DNA of 64,000 nt, from contig NZ_AQYG01000050.1 of assembly GCF_000380485.1 (NCBI RefSeq), positions 1-64,000 of the forward strand. The letters are read 5' to 3'. Shown here in pieces: positions 17,830 to 26,359 of the stretch (within the stretch, counting starts at the first letter, position 1; every line of letters begins with the position of its first letter). The translations under genes were made by a program, and so were the position numbers. This DNA comes from Jongsikchunia kroppenstedtii DSM 45133. Lineage in GTDB: Bacteria; Actinomycetota; Actinomycetes; Mycobacteriales; Mycobacteriaceae. Below the pieces are notes generated by a model that did not search any database, had not been told where the DNA came from, and saw only the letters and a program-made list of their open reading frames with translations.

Positions 17830-18930
17830 ATGCGCGCAATTCAATTCGTCAACAACGAGTTCAGTCTCAATGAGGAGGCAGGGCTGCCCGCCCTCGGCTC
17901 CGGCCAGATCCTGATCGACGTGCACGCCTGCGGTATCTGCGGCAGCGACCTGAGCGCCGTCAAAGGGTCGCATCGCTTCTGCGAGGTCATGACTGCAGCC
18001 AGTTACCCACTGGCCCAATATGATCCGGAGCAGCCGATCGTCCTCGGCCATGAATACGCCGGTGTCGTAGCCGAAGTCGGCCCCGACGTCACCGACTTCG
18101 CGGTCGGCGACCGGGTCACCGGTCTCGGGCTCGCCGTCGACATGTCGACCGGCCTCCCGAAGATCATCGGCTACTCCAACACCTATCACGGGGCGTTCGG
18201 CGAGCAGATCATCGTCAACACGTACTTCGCCCGGCACATTCCGGAGGGGCTCTCGTTCGAGCATGCCGCCCTGGCCGAGCCGCTGCATGTCGGCGAGATG
18301 CATATGCAGCAGTCCGGCCTGACTGCTGACGACTCCGCTCTCGTAGTCGGCTGCGGCACAATCGGTCTCGGGGCGGTCGCGGCGGCCAAGGCCCGAGGCG
18401 CCAAGCTGATCATCGCGTCAGAGCCGTCGGCGAAGCGCCGCGAACTGGCGCTGAAGATGGGCGCCGACATCGTCGTCGACCCCACCGTCGAAGACCCCGT
18501 CGAGCGATTCAACTCCGAATCGCAGAGCCGCGGACTCATCGACGGCGGGCAGGGCGGCGGCATGCTGATCGCCTTCGAGTGCAGCGGCCGCAAGGGCATG
18601 CTCGACTGGATGCTGCGAAATCTCCCGTTCGACAGCAAGATTCAGGTGATGGCGGCGCCGTTCGAGGACGAGACAATCATCCCCGCGATCGGCCAGGTGC
18701 GCCGTATGGTCGTAAACTTCGGCCACGGCACCTACGACAAGGCCTATGAGGCGGTGCTCGACCGGCTGGCCAAGGGCGAGATCGACGCCGACGCGATCAT
18801 CACCGGGCGCGTCGATCTGTCCGGCGTCGCGGACGCGTTCGCCACGCTCCGGCAGCCCGACGAGCACGTCAAGATCATGGTGTTCCCGCGCGGCCTGGAT
18901 TCGGCCGCGAAGGTCGATGCCGATGTCTGA
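17830..18930 (+). CDS. Zinc-dependent medium-chain alcohol dehydrogenase
   Basis: A 366-residue MDR family protein. HACGICGSD provides the catalytic-zinc cysteine, GHEYAGVVAEVG the zinc histidine-glutamate pair, and GCGTIGLGAVAAAKARGA the Rossmann NAD(P) site with SEPSAKRRELA after it. The four-cysteine structural zinc lobe of classical ADH is not evident; this region instead reads as an insertion around residues 45-60 and 100-115. It oxidises a secondary alcohol or diol, probably the product of its neighbours. It is translationally coupled to the monooxygenase (1-nt gap) and overlaps the next gene by 8 nt. Confidence 0.87.
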   Translation: MRAIQFVNNEFSLNEEAGLPALGSGQILIDVHACGICGSDLSAVKGSHRFCEVMTAASYPLAQYDPEQPIVLGHEYAGVVAEVGPDVTDFAVGDRVTGLGLAVDMSTGLPKIIGYSNTYHGAFGEQIIVNTYFARHIPEGLSFEHAALAEPLHVGEMHMQQSGLTADDSALVVGCGTIGLGAVAAAKARGAKLIIASEPSAKRRELALKMGADIVVDPTVEDPVERFNSESQSRGLIDGGQGGGMLIAFECSGRKGMLDWMLRNLPFDSKIQVMAAPFEDETIIPAIGQVRRMVVNFGHGTYDKAYEAVLDRLAKGEIDADAIITGRVDLSGVADAFATLRQPDEHVKIMVFPRGLDSAAKVDADV

Positions 18931-19907
18931 CGCGTTCCATCCCGAGCCTCGCTTCGTCGACACCGACGGCGCCCGACTCGCCGTGTTCGAGGCCGTCCCG
19001 GACAAGGTCACCCGCGACGTGTGTCGTTCTCTGCCATGGTTTTCCGGAGCTGGCGGCCTCGTGGCGGCGTCAGCTGCAGCCGATCGCCGATGCCGGGTTC
19101 CACGTCATGGCACCCGACATGCGCGGGTACGGGCAGTCGACCGGACCGGAGGATCCCCGCAAGTACAGCATCGCGGAGACCACCGCCGACGTGGCCGCAC
19201 TGATCAAGGACGCCGGCTATGAGAAGGCCGTCGTCGTCGGACATGACTTCGGCGGCATGGTGTCGTGGTCGATGCCGTATCTGCAGCCGGACTCGGCGGC
19301 CGGGGTGATCACCCTCAACACACCGTTCGGCTACTCGGAGCACAATCCGATCGAGCTCTACGAGCAGGTGTACGGCCCACGAAACTACTTGGCGTACTTC
19401 CAGACTCAGGAGTGCGAGGATCTGCTCGACAAGGATCCCGGCGCCACGTTCAGGTTCTTCATGCGCCGCGACACCGGCCGCGGCACCAACCTGTCCCGGA
19501 CGGGCCGGCACGATCCCGAGTCCATGTCGTACATCCACTGGCTCAAGGACGACGAGTCGACCTGGCCCGGCGAGGTGGTGCTCAGCGACGAGGAGATGCG
19601 GTACTACACCGACACCTACGCGCGCACCGGTTTCCGCGGGCCGCTGCGCTGGTATCGCAGCATCCTCCGGAACTGGGAGGTGCACACCGAACACTTCCCC
19701 GACGGGGTCCTCCCACAGGTCTCGGTGCCGGCGTTGATGATCGCGGCACGCCACGATCCGATCTGCCACCCGATGCTCACCAACAATCTGCTGCAATACT
19801 TCGAGACCTTCGAGCGGCGGATGACCGACACCGGGCACCGGACGCAGCTGGAAGATCCAGACACCACCACCGCGTTGGTGGTCGGCTGGCTCGACCGGCA
19901 CTTCTGA
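18923..19907 (+). pseudogene. Epoxide-hydrolase-like alpha/beta hydrolase, frameshifted
   Basis: Reading from the ATG at 18923 gives residues MSDAFHPEPRFVDTDGARLA up to VTRDV. The family sequence then continues in a different frame as VVLCHGFPELAASW (oxyanion HGFP motif), DMRGYGQST, VVGHDFGGMV (nucleophile Asp) and a C-terminal histidine in DTGHRTQLE. The frame changes inside GACGTGTGTCGTT (about 19016-19028), a short GT repeat, equivalent to one extra or two missing bases; total length is 3n+1. Without the shift it would be a soluble epoxide hydrolase of about 327 residues. Its reading frame overlaps the dehydrogenase stop by 8 nt. Real mutation or sequencing error cannot be distinguished here. 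Confidence 0.8.
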
Positions 19908-19923
19908 ACAGGTATGGCAGCAC

Positions 19924-20580
19924 GTGACCGATATCCTTACCGGCATGGGTCGCGTGCTGCCGAATCGCCAGGGTGATGCCACCCGGGCACGGCTGATCCG
20001 GACCGCCGAGAAGCTGTTCGCCGAGCACGGCGTCGACGCGGTGTCGGTGCGCGCGATCAACGCCGCCGCCGGGCAGGGTGCGGCCGCGGTGAACTATCAC
20101 TTCGGCACCAAGGAAGACCTGCTGTCCGCGGTGCTGCTGGACATGGGTTCGGCTGTGGTGCAGTCGATCTCGGGGCGCATCGATCGCCTCGAGGCCGGAC
20201 CGGCACCCGATTTGGAGGCGGTCGTGCGCGCGCTGACCGATCCCTACCTGGAACTGCTGCTGGCACACCGGGTTCGGGGCACCCGCTGGATCAAGATCGT
20301 CGTCCATGTCTCGCGCGACTACACCCGGCCGGCCATCGCCGACACCCCGCAGGACGAGCTCGCGCAGCGTCTGCGACTGCAGCTCGATCGCGCGCTGCCT
20401 GATGCCTCCCCCGACCGGATCGCGCAGCGCTGGCCGATCGCGGTGATGAGCTTCCTGCAGTCGCTCAGTCGGGTCGACCAATGGTCTTCCAGCCCCAGGA
20501 TGAGCGACGACGAGTTGATCGCCTTCTATGAGGACCTGGTGTCATTCCTCATCGGCGGCGCCGAGCGCATGCTGCGCTGA
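19924..20580 (+). CDS. TetR-family transcriptional regulator
   Basis: A 218-residue regulator. The helix-turn-helix is classical: [28 protein letters not shown], then [18 protein letters not shown] TetR_C-type helical domain follows. The GTG at 19924 is 16 nt after the frameshifted hydrolase, so it is probably the last gene of the monooxygenase operon and its local regulator. An ATG at 19945 (MGRVLPN) is an alternative start. Confidence 0.85.
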   Translation: MTDILTGMGRVLPNRQGDATRARLIRTAEKLFAEHGVDAVSVRAINAAAGQGAAAVNYHFGTKEDLLSAVLLDMGSAVVQSISGRIDRLEAGPAPDLEAVVRALTDPYLELLLAHRVRGTRWIKIVVHVSRDYTRPAIADTPQDELAQRLRLQLDRALPDASPDRIAQRWPIAVMSFLQSLSRVDQWSSSPRMSDDELIAFYEDLVSFLIGGAERMLR

Positions 20581-20590
20581 CCTGCGCCGA

Positions 20591-20722
20591 CCGGACCGTC
20601 AGGCACGCCGAGTGGACCGTCAGGTACGCCGAGTGGACATACATGTCAGGTCGACGAGCGTGAGTGTCCAGTCGGTGAACCTCGGTGTCCGGTCGGCGTA
20701 CTTGAGTGTCCGGTCGGCAGTT
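20591..20722. repeat. Two inverted clusters of 21-bp imperfect repeats
   Basis: Left cluster: two tandem 21-bp units of the form GACCGTCAGGYACGCCGAGTG. Right cluster: three tandem 21-bp units starting GTGTCCRGTCGG. The right units are the reverse complement of the left ones (GTACGCCGA core on one strand matches TCGGCGTAC on the other). They lie around a spacer of about 25 nt in the gap between the TetR gene and the dioxygenase. Five imperfect operator-like units or a repetitive extragenic element are both possible. Confidence 0.75.
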
Positions 20723-20809
20723 GCGATCAGGGTGGCGCAATCCATCGGCACGGCCGCATCGGGGTGCTGCAATCAGGCGGAACCCGTTATGCCGCCGAGA
20801 GGACACCCG

Positions 20810-21800
20810 ATGACGATCGCCCATGTCGAGCAGCGCACCGACCGTGATGCCCAGGCGCAGAAGGCCTATGCCGCAGCCGGCGTCACGGTCGACAAACTGG
20901 GCGAACATATTGGTGCGCGGATCGGCGGCGTCACGCTCGGCGGCCAGGTCCCATCCGAGCAGGTCGAGGCCATCCGGCTCGCGCTCGCGATCAACAAGAC
21001 CGTCGTCTTCACCGGCCAGCACCACCTCGACGATGCCGGGCAGTACGCGTTCGCCGAGCTGCTCGGCGAGCCGACCCAGCCGCATCCCACGCTGAAGTCG
21101 CACGGAACCGAACTCCTCGAGCTCGAGGGCGCCGCCAACAGCTGGCATACCGACGTCACGTTCGTCGACCGTATCCCGAAAGCGTCCATCCTGCGGCCGG
21201 TCACGCTGCCGGCGTGGGGCGGCGCAACCACCTGGGCATCGACCGTCGCAGCCTACGAGCAGCTGCCGAAGGCCCTGCGCGCCTTGGCCGATGACCTGTG
21301 GGCGGTGCACAGCAACAAGTACGACTACGCGACCGAATCGGACCCGAAGAAGGCCAGCGGCGGGGTCAGCGCCGAGCGCCGCGCCGAGTACTACGCCGAG
21401 TTCACGCACACCACCTACGAAACGCTGCATCCCGTGGTGCGCGTGCACCCGGAGACCGGGGAACGCTCGCTGCTGCTGGCATTTCGCCCGGGAATTCCAC
21501 GAGTTGAAGCCGATCGAATTCCAGCCGCTGTTCCAGCTGCTGCAGAACCGAATCACCCGGCTGGAGAACACCTTCCGCTGGAACTGGAGCCGCGGCGACG
21601 TCGCGATCTGGGACAACCGGGCCACCCAGCATTACGGCATCGCGGATTTCGGCGATCAGAAGCGAGAGTTGCATCGGGTCACGCTGGCCGGCGATGTTCC
21701 CGTCAGCGTGACCGGGGACTCGAGCCGGACCCTCATCGGCGACGCCAGTGACTACTCGGGCATCGAACGCCCGCGTCGGCTGTCCGGGTTCGCCGCGTAG
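20810..21800 (+). pseudogene. TauD/TfdA-type dioxygenase, frameshifted
   Basis: Starts at an ATG with GAGAGGA 5 nt upstream. The first frame gives [25 protein letters not shown] (iron-binding His-x-Asp) and [13 protein letters not shown]. Near 21479, at CTGCTGCTGGCATTTC, homology jumps one frame to [15 protein letters not shown] and continues through RFWNWSRGD-type sequence, [12 protein letters not shown] and the distal histidine/arginine in KRELHRVTL. Length is 3n+1. The expected family sequence LLLGHF would need two more bases at the break. Intact, it would be a 2-oxoglutarate-dependent dioxygenase of about 330 residues (taurine, alkyl sulfate or 2,4-D type). Confidence 0.8.
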
Positions 21801-21878
21801 TACCACCCGGCCGACCGCGACGCACCCGGGTCGAGTGAAGCGCCGAGAATCCGCCATCGATTTCGCCATACTGACCAG

Positions 21879-23069
21879 GTGGACGAGATCAGCCGCATCG
21901 CGGATCTCCTGGCCGAGCGGCTCGACGGACTTGCGCCGCAGGTAGCCGCTGCGATCCAGCGCGACGTCGACTTCTACAGCACGTCGACGGCCGTGCCGCT
22001 GGAACAGGTCGCCGACACCGTGCGCGCGAACATCGACTTCATCGTCGACGGCATGCGCAACAGCGAGTTCGACACCGCCATGGCCGCCGCCACGGGCAGC
22101 AGCCGGGCCGAGACCGGTGTTCCGCTGGTCGCCGTGGTGCACGCCTACCGCATCGGCTTCCACATGGTGTGGCGTGAGTTCCGCGAGCTCGCCGAGGAAC
22201 ACCCGGAGATCAGCCGCGAAGGACTGCTTCGCGCCACCGAGCTGATGTGGGAGGCGCAGGACAACTACATCGGCGCCATGTCCAGCGCGCACCGCGAACG
22301 TGCCACACAACAGGTGCTCGACGATGCCGCCGAACGGGCCGCCCTCACCGAACATCTCCTGCAGGGGCGGCTGAGCACCGAGCAGAGCCTGTGGGAGGTG
22401 GCCGAACTGCTTCGGCTACCCACCCGCGGGCCGTACCTCGCGGTCACCGCACGCGCCTCCGCGATCGGCCGACAGCCGCTGCCCGGCATCGAGAGCAAAC
22501 TGCGCGGCATCGACGTCTACTCGGCATGGCGACTGCTCCCCGACGAACAGATCGGCATCGTGCACGCGCCGTCGCCCGGCACCCAAGACGCCGTCATCGA
22601 GCTGTTGCGACGACAAGCCACCACGCGGGTCGGGGTCAGCGCGCCGTTCGCGGAGCTGCAGGACACGGCGCAGTCGCTGCGGTTTGCACGGATCGCCCAG
22701 GCCGGCCCCGGCGAGGGCGTAACGGTGTTCGACGACTCCGTCCTCGGCTTGGCGGCGACCGGGTCTCCCGAGATCAGCGCCGAGGTGGCGACGAGCGTGC
22801 TCGGCAGGATGTACCGGCTGCCCGACGAGGACCGCAAGCCGCTGTTCACCACCTTCCGCGCCTGGGTCGGGCATGACGGCAACGCCGCTGACACCGCGGG
22901 GGCGCTCTTCGTGCACCCCAACACCGTGCGCCATCGGCTGCGGCGCATCGAGGAACTCACAGGTCGCTCCATCACCAAGCCGCGCGAGCTCGCGGAGCTA
23001 TGTCTGGCGTTCGAGGTCGACAGCCGGTTCCAGCGAGCTGCGCAGAGGGCGGCACCGCCACCCGAGTGA
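21879..23069 (+). CDS. PucR/CdaR-type transcriptional regulator
   Basis: A 396-residue regulator. The middle contains a GGDEF-like PucR region (about 165-280), and the C-terminus carries the PucR helix-turn-helix, DTAGALFVHPNTVRHRLRRI followed by ELTGRSITKPRELAEL. The N-terminal half is the helical RsbT-like domain common in actinobacterial members (VAVVHAYRIGFHMVW). The GTG start is preceded by CATACT with 6 nt spacing and no ribosome-binding site, so a leaderless message is likely. It sits 122 bp upstream of the PHA synthase on the same strand and may control PHA genes. Confidence 0.85.
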   Translation: MDEISRIADLLAERLDGLAPQVAAAIQRDVDFYSTSTAVPLEQVADTVRANIDFIVDGMRNSEFDTAMAAATGSSRAETGVPLVAVVHAYRIGFHMVWREFRELAEEHPEISREGLLRATELMWEAQDNYIGAMSSAHRERATQQVLDDAAERAALTEHLLQGRLSTEQSLWEVAELLRLPTRGPYLAVTARASAIGRQPLPGIESKLRGIDVYSAWRLLPDEQIGIVHAPSPGTQDAVIELLRRQATTRVGVSAPFAELQDTAQSLRFARIAQAGPGEGVTVFDDSVLGLAATGSPEISAEVATSVLGRMYRLPDEDRKPLFTTFRAWVGHDGNAADTAGALFVHPNTVRHRLRRIEELTGRSITKPRELAELCLAFEVDSRFQRAAQRAAPPPE

Positions 23070-23191
23070 CCGATCGCATTGTCGTCCGGCACACCCGAAG
23101 GCCGTCGACGTTGGTCTCGGCACCATCGCCATCCGGCGTGATGGCGACCACCATTGAGGTACGCCCCGAAGCCGCCCCAAGGAGTACCGAC

Positions 23192-24889
23192 ATGGTTGCC
23201 AAGACCGCCAAAGATGCTGATGACATCGTTGCCCCGCTCGACCTGCTGCTGATCAACTCGACGAAGTCGTTCGGTCGCCGCATGCTGCCGAGCGGCCCGC
23301 TCGCCCGGTTCGGGATGTCGCTGGCCAAGCAGCCGGTGACGGTCGCCGAACGCGGTGCCGGCCTCGCCCGCGAGCTCGGACAGATCGCCGTCGGCCGGGC
23401 GCACCGGGAACCGGCGCGCGCCGATCGGCGGTTCAGCGATCCCGCGTGGACGCAGAACCCGGTCCTGCATCGGATCGAGCAGGCGTACCTGGCCGCGGCC
23501 GAGACCGCCGACCGGCTGTTCGACGACGCCGAACTGGACTGGCGCGACGCCGAGAAGGTGCGGTTCGCCCTCGACAACCTCATCGAGGGCCTGTCGCCGA
23601 CCAATAATCCGGTCCTGAGTCCACTCGGCTGGAAGGCGCTCATCGATACCGGCGGCCTGTCGGCCTATCGGGGGTTCAAGGCGTTCGTGCGCGACATGGC
23701 CAGCAAGCCGCGCGTGCCCGCCATGGTGGAGCCCGACGCGTACGACGTCGGCGAAACGGTGGCGACCACCAAGGGCACGGTCGTGTTGCGCACCAAGATG
23801 TTCGAACTGATTCAGTACGCACCCCAGACGTCACGGGTCCGCGAGGTGCCGCTGCTGCTGGTGCCGCCGGTGATCAACAAGTACTACATCATGGATATCG
23901 CGCCGGGCCGCAGCCTCGTGGAGCACTACCTGCGGGGCGGCCAGCAGGTGTTCACCATTTCGTGGCGCAATCCGACTGCAAAGCATCGGGATTGGGGTTT
24001 CGACGCATACGGCAAGGCGATCATCGAGGCCCTCGATGCGACCCGCACCGTCACCGGCGCCGACAAGACCAACATCTTCGCCACCTGCTCCGGCGGAATC
24101 CTGACCGCCATGACTCTGGCACACCTGTTCGCCACCGGCCAGGGCGACAAGGTGGCCGGCTTGACGCTGGGCGTCACCGTTCTCGACCAGTCGAAAGCCG
24201 GTTTCGCGTCGGCACTTTCGAGCGAACGCGCGGCCAATGCCGCCATCCGCACGTCGGCGAACAAGGGCTACCTGGATGGTCGGGCGATGGCCGAGATGTT
24301 CGCCTGGCTGCGGCCGACGGATCTCGTCTGGCGCTACTGGGTGAACAACTACATCCAGGGACGCAGCCCGGCCGCGTTCGACGTGCTGTTCTGGAATTCC
24401 GACACCACCCGGATGACCGCCGCGCTGCACCGGGACATGGTGATGATGGGGCTGAACAACAATCTGGTGACCGCCGGCGCATCGACGATGCTCGGAACTG
24501 CCGTTGACCTGCAGTCGATTACGGCCGACGCGTATGTCATCGGCGGAATCGCCGACCACATCTGCCCGTGGCAGGCCACCTACCGCAGCGCGGCCCTGCT
24601 GGGCAGCAAGGACAACCGCTACGTGCTGTCGTCCAGCGGCCACATCGCCTCGCTCGTCAACCCGCCGGGCAACCCCAAGGCCTCCTTCCGGGCCGCGCAG
24701 GTCGCCCCGGAGGCGACGCCGGATCAATGGCTGGCCGACACCGAGAAGACGGCCGATTCGTGGTGGCCCGACCATCTGCAATGGCTCACCGAGCGCAGCG
24801 GCGCCGAGATCGATGCACCGTCGATGCTGGGCACCGCCGGCTACGAGGGCCTCGCGCCCGCTCCCGGCACCTACGTGCTGGCGGGCTGA
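23192..24889 (+). CDS. phaC: Polyhydroxyalkanoate synthase
   Basis: A 565-residue PhaC of class I/II. The catalytic triad is visible: Cys299 in the modified lipase box ATCSGG, Asp455 in IADHICPW and His484 in SSSGHIAS. PPVINKYYIMDIAPGRSLVEHYLRGGQQVFTISWRNP, here split by the usual loops, is a PhaC hallmark. It polymerises (R)-3-hydroxyacyl-CoA on storage granules. The ATG at 23192 follows AAGGAG with 7 nt spacing; an in-frame ATG at 23141 is less likely. It is followed 4 nt later by the depolymerase. Confidence 0.92.
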   Translation: MVAKTAKDADDIVAPLDLLLINSTKSFGRRMLPSGPLARFGMSLAKQPVTVAERGAGLARELGQIAVGRAHREPARADRRFSDPAWTQNPVLHRIEQAYLAAAETADRLFDDAELDWRDAEKVRFALDNLIEGLSPTNNPVLSPLGWKALIDTGGLSAYRGFKAFVRDMASKPRVPAMVEPDAYDVGETVATTKGTVVLRTKMFELIQYAPQTSRVREVPLLLVPPVINKYYIMDIAPGRSLVEHYLRGGQQVFTISWRNPTAKHRDWGFDAYGKAIIEALDATRTVTGADKTNIFATCSGGILTAMTLAHLFATGQGDKVAGLTLGVTVLDQSKAGFASALSSERAANAAIRTSANKGYLDGRAMAEMFAWLRPTDLVWRYWVNNYIQGRSPAAFDVLFWNSDTTRMTAALHRDMVMMGLNNNLVTAGASTMLGTAVDLQSITADAYVIGGIADHICPWQATYRSAALLGSKDNRYVLSSSGHIASLVNPPGNPKASFRAAQVAPEATPDQWLADTEKTADSWWPDHLQWLTERSGAEIDAPSMLGTAGYEGLAPAPGTYVLAG

Positions 24890-24893
24890 CCCG

Positions 24894-25772
24894 ATGACGA
24901 TGACCGACGAGCAGCCGGACCTCGGCGAATCCGATCAGTTCATCGCGACCGGAGGGCAGCGGATCCGGGTGCGCTACCGGCCCGGAACCGGCGTACCGCT
25001 GGTGTTGTGCAACGGGATCGGTGCATCACTCGAGGTACTCGACCCGCTGGTGGCCGCGCTCGACGCCGAACGGCCGGTGCTGCGCTTCGACGCCCCCGGC
25101 ACCGGCGAGTCGCCGAATTCCGCACTGCCGTATGGGTTTCCGTATCTCGCCTGGGTGCTGGGCCGGGTTCTCGACCGGCTCGGCATCGGCGTGGTCGACA
25201 TCCTCGGCTATTCGTGGGGTGGCGCGCTGGCCCAGCAGTTCGCCTTTCAGAATCCTTGGCGTTGCCGGCGACTCATCCTGGTCGCCACCGGCACCGGGGC
25301 GATCATGGTTCCAGGGAATCCCGCCGTGCTCCGAAAGATGCTGACGCCCAGACGATTCAGCGACCCTGCCTATGGCGCCCGGATCGCGGGCGACCTCTAC
25401 GGCGGGAGCGTCCGCCAACGCGGCGACGAAGTCTTCGACCTGATGTCGCGCCAGTTGCACGCCGGATCGAAGGTCGGCTACCTGCATCAGCTGCTGGCCG
25501 GTTCGGTGTGGACCTCGATCCACGCGCTGCCGGCGATCCGGCAGCGCACGCTGATCGTCGCCGGCGAGGACGACCCGATCATCCCGATAATCAACGCGCG
25601 CATCATGAATCGATTGCTGCCGCGGGCGCGGCTGTCGCGTCACCCGGGCGGTCATGTCGACATCCTGTTGAACGCCGACCAAATCGTGCCGTCGATCGAG
25701 GAGTTCCTCGGCAAGCCGCGGATCGGTCGGCCGCGGCGCGGACGGCGCGGTCCGCTGACTCCGGGCGGGTAG
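24894..25772 (+). CDS. phaZ: Intracellular PHA depolymerase (alpha/beta hydrolase)
   Basis: A 292-residue alpha/beta hydrolase with lipase box GYSWGG (Ser107), oxyanion segment LVLCNGIGASLEV, FDAPGTGESP, LIVAGEDDPIIP (acid region) and HPGGHVDIL (catalytic histidine). The CNGIG and YSWGG motifs and the coupling to phaC are as in Pseudomonas-type PhaZ, which mobilises medium-chain PHA. The ATG at 24894 lies 4 nt after the phaC stop. The basic C-terminal tail (RIGRPRRGRRG) may touch DNA or granule proteins, which is speculation. The stop codon is the first base pair of a long hairpin. Confidence 0.87.
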   Translation: MTMTDEQPDLGESDQFIATGGQRIRVRYRPGTGVPLVLCNGIGASLEVLDPLVAALDAERPVLRFDAPGTGESPNSALPYGFPYLAWVLGRVLDRLGIGVVDILGYSWGGALAQQFAFQNPWRCRRLILVATGTGAIMVPGNPAVLRKMLTPRRFSDPAYGARIAGDLYGGSVRQRGDEVFDLMSRQLHAGSKVGYLHQLLAGSVWTSIHALPAIRQRTLIVAGEDDPIIPIINARIMNRLLPRARLSRHPGGHVDILLNADQIVPSIEEFLGKPRIGRPRRGRRGPLTPGG

Positions 25773-25849
25773 CCCTGAAACCCTGACTGGAGCGCCCCTT
25801 GACCGGCGTATACGGGGTTGACGAGGCGCTCCAGTCAGGGTTTCAGGGC
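25772..25849. terminator. Long bidirectional terminator-like hairpin between phaZ and nudix
   Basis: Perfect 25-bp inverted repeat (25772-25796 against 25825-25849; arms begin GCCCTGAAACCCTGACTGG) with a 28-nt loop. It starts on the last base of the phaZ stop codon and ends about 20 nt before the convergent Nudix stop codon. An 11-bp element, AGTCAGGGTTT, occurs three times here (25833, 25851, 25868), the last copy supplying the Nudix stop codon. Confidence 0.8.
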
Positions 25850-25869
25850 CAGTCAGGGTTTCGGCGCAG

Positions 25870-26349
25870 TCAGGGTTTAGGCGCCTGATCGAACCGAGTC
25901 TCCAGACCCGCCTCGAGCGCTGCCTTGATCCGCAGCCGCATGCGCTCGCTCAGCTCCGGCAGCGCATCCAGCGAATACCAGCCTGCCGCCGAACATTCGT
26001 CGTCCGCGGGATGCGGGTCGCCGGACACCCAGTCCATCCGGAACACGTGGTCGAGGTACTGGGCGTGGTCACCGTTGGCGTGCACCACCGGATCGGTCAC
26101 ATGCACCCAGGCCAGCCGCCGCGGCACCGCCACGACGCCGGCTTCTTCGGCGACCTCGCGGACCGCGGTGTCGGCCGGGTTCTCCCCTGGCTCGACGATC
26201 CCGGTTACCGGCGTCCAGGCTCCGTTATCTGCCCGCTCGATCAGCAGCACCTCGTCATCCCGGATCACCACGGCGGTGATCCCGATCATCCAGAGCGGGG
26301 CATGGCCGATGTGCGCGCGCAGTTCGAGGATGAAGTCCGGGGTCGGCAT
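25870..26349 (-). CDS. Nudix hydrolase
   Basis: A 159-residue Nudix protein with a complete box, G-x5-E-x7-REV-x-EEAG, at GIVEPGENPADTAVREVAEEAG (read across residues about 50-71). It hydrolyses a nucleoside diphosphate linked to X; the substrate is not predictable. AGGA lies 8 nt before the ATG. The C-terminal residues DQAPKP are encoded by a repeat unit that also occurs in the neighbouring terminator, so the tail may be a recent extension. Confidence 0.88.
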   Translation of the reverse strand: MPTPDFILELRAHIGHAPLWMIGITAVVIRDDEVLLIERADNGAWTPVTGIVEPGENPADTAVREVAEEAGVVAVPRRLAWVHVTDPVVHANGDHAQYLDHVFRMDWVSGDPHPADDECSAAGWYSLDALPELSERMRLRIKAALEAGLETRFDQAPKP

Positions 26350-26359
26350 GTGTTCAGTC

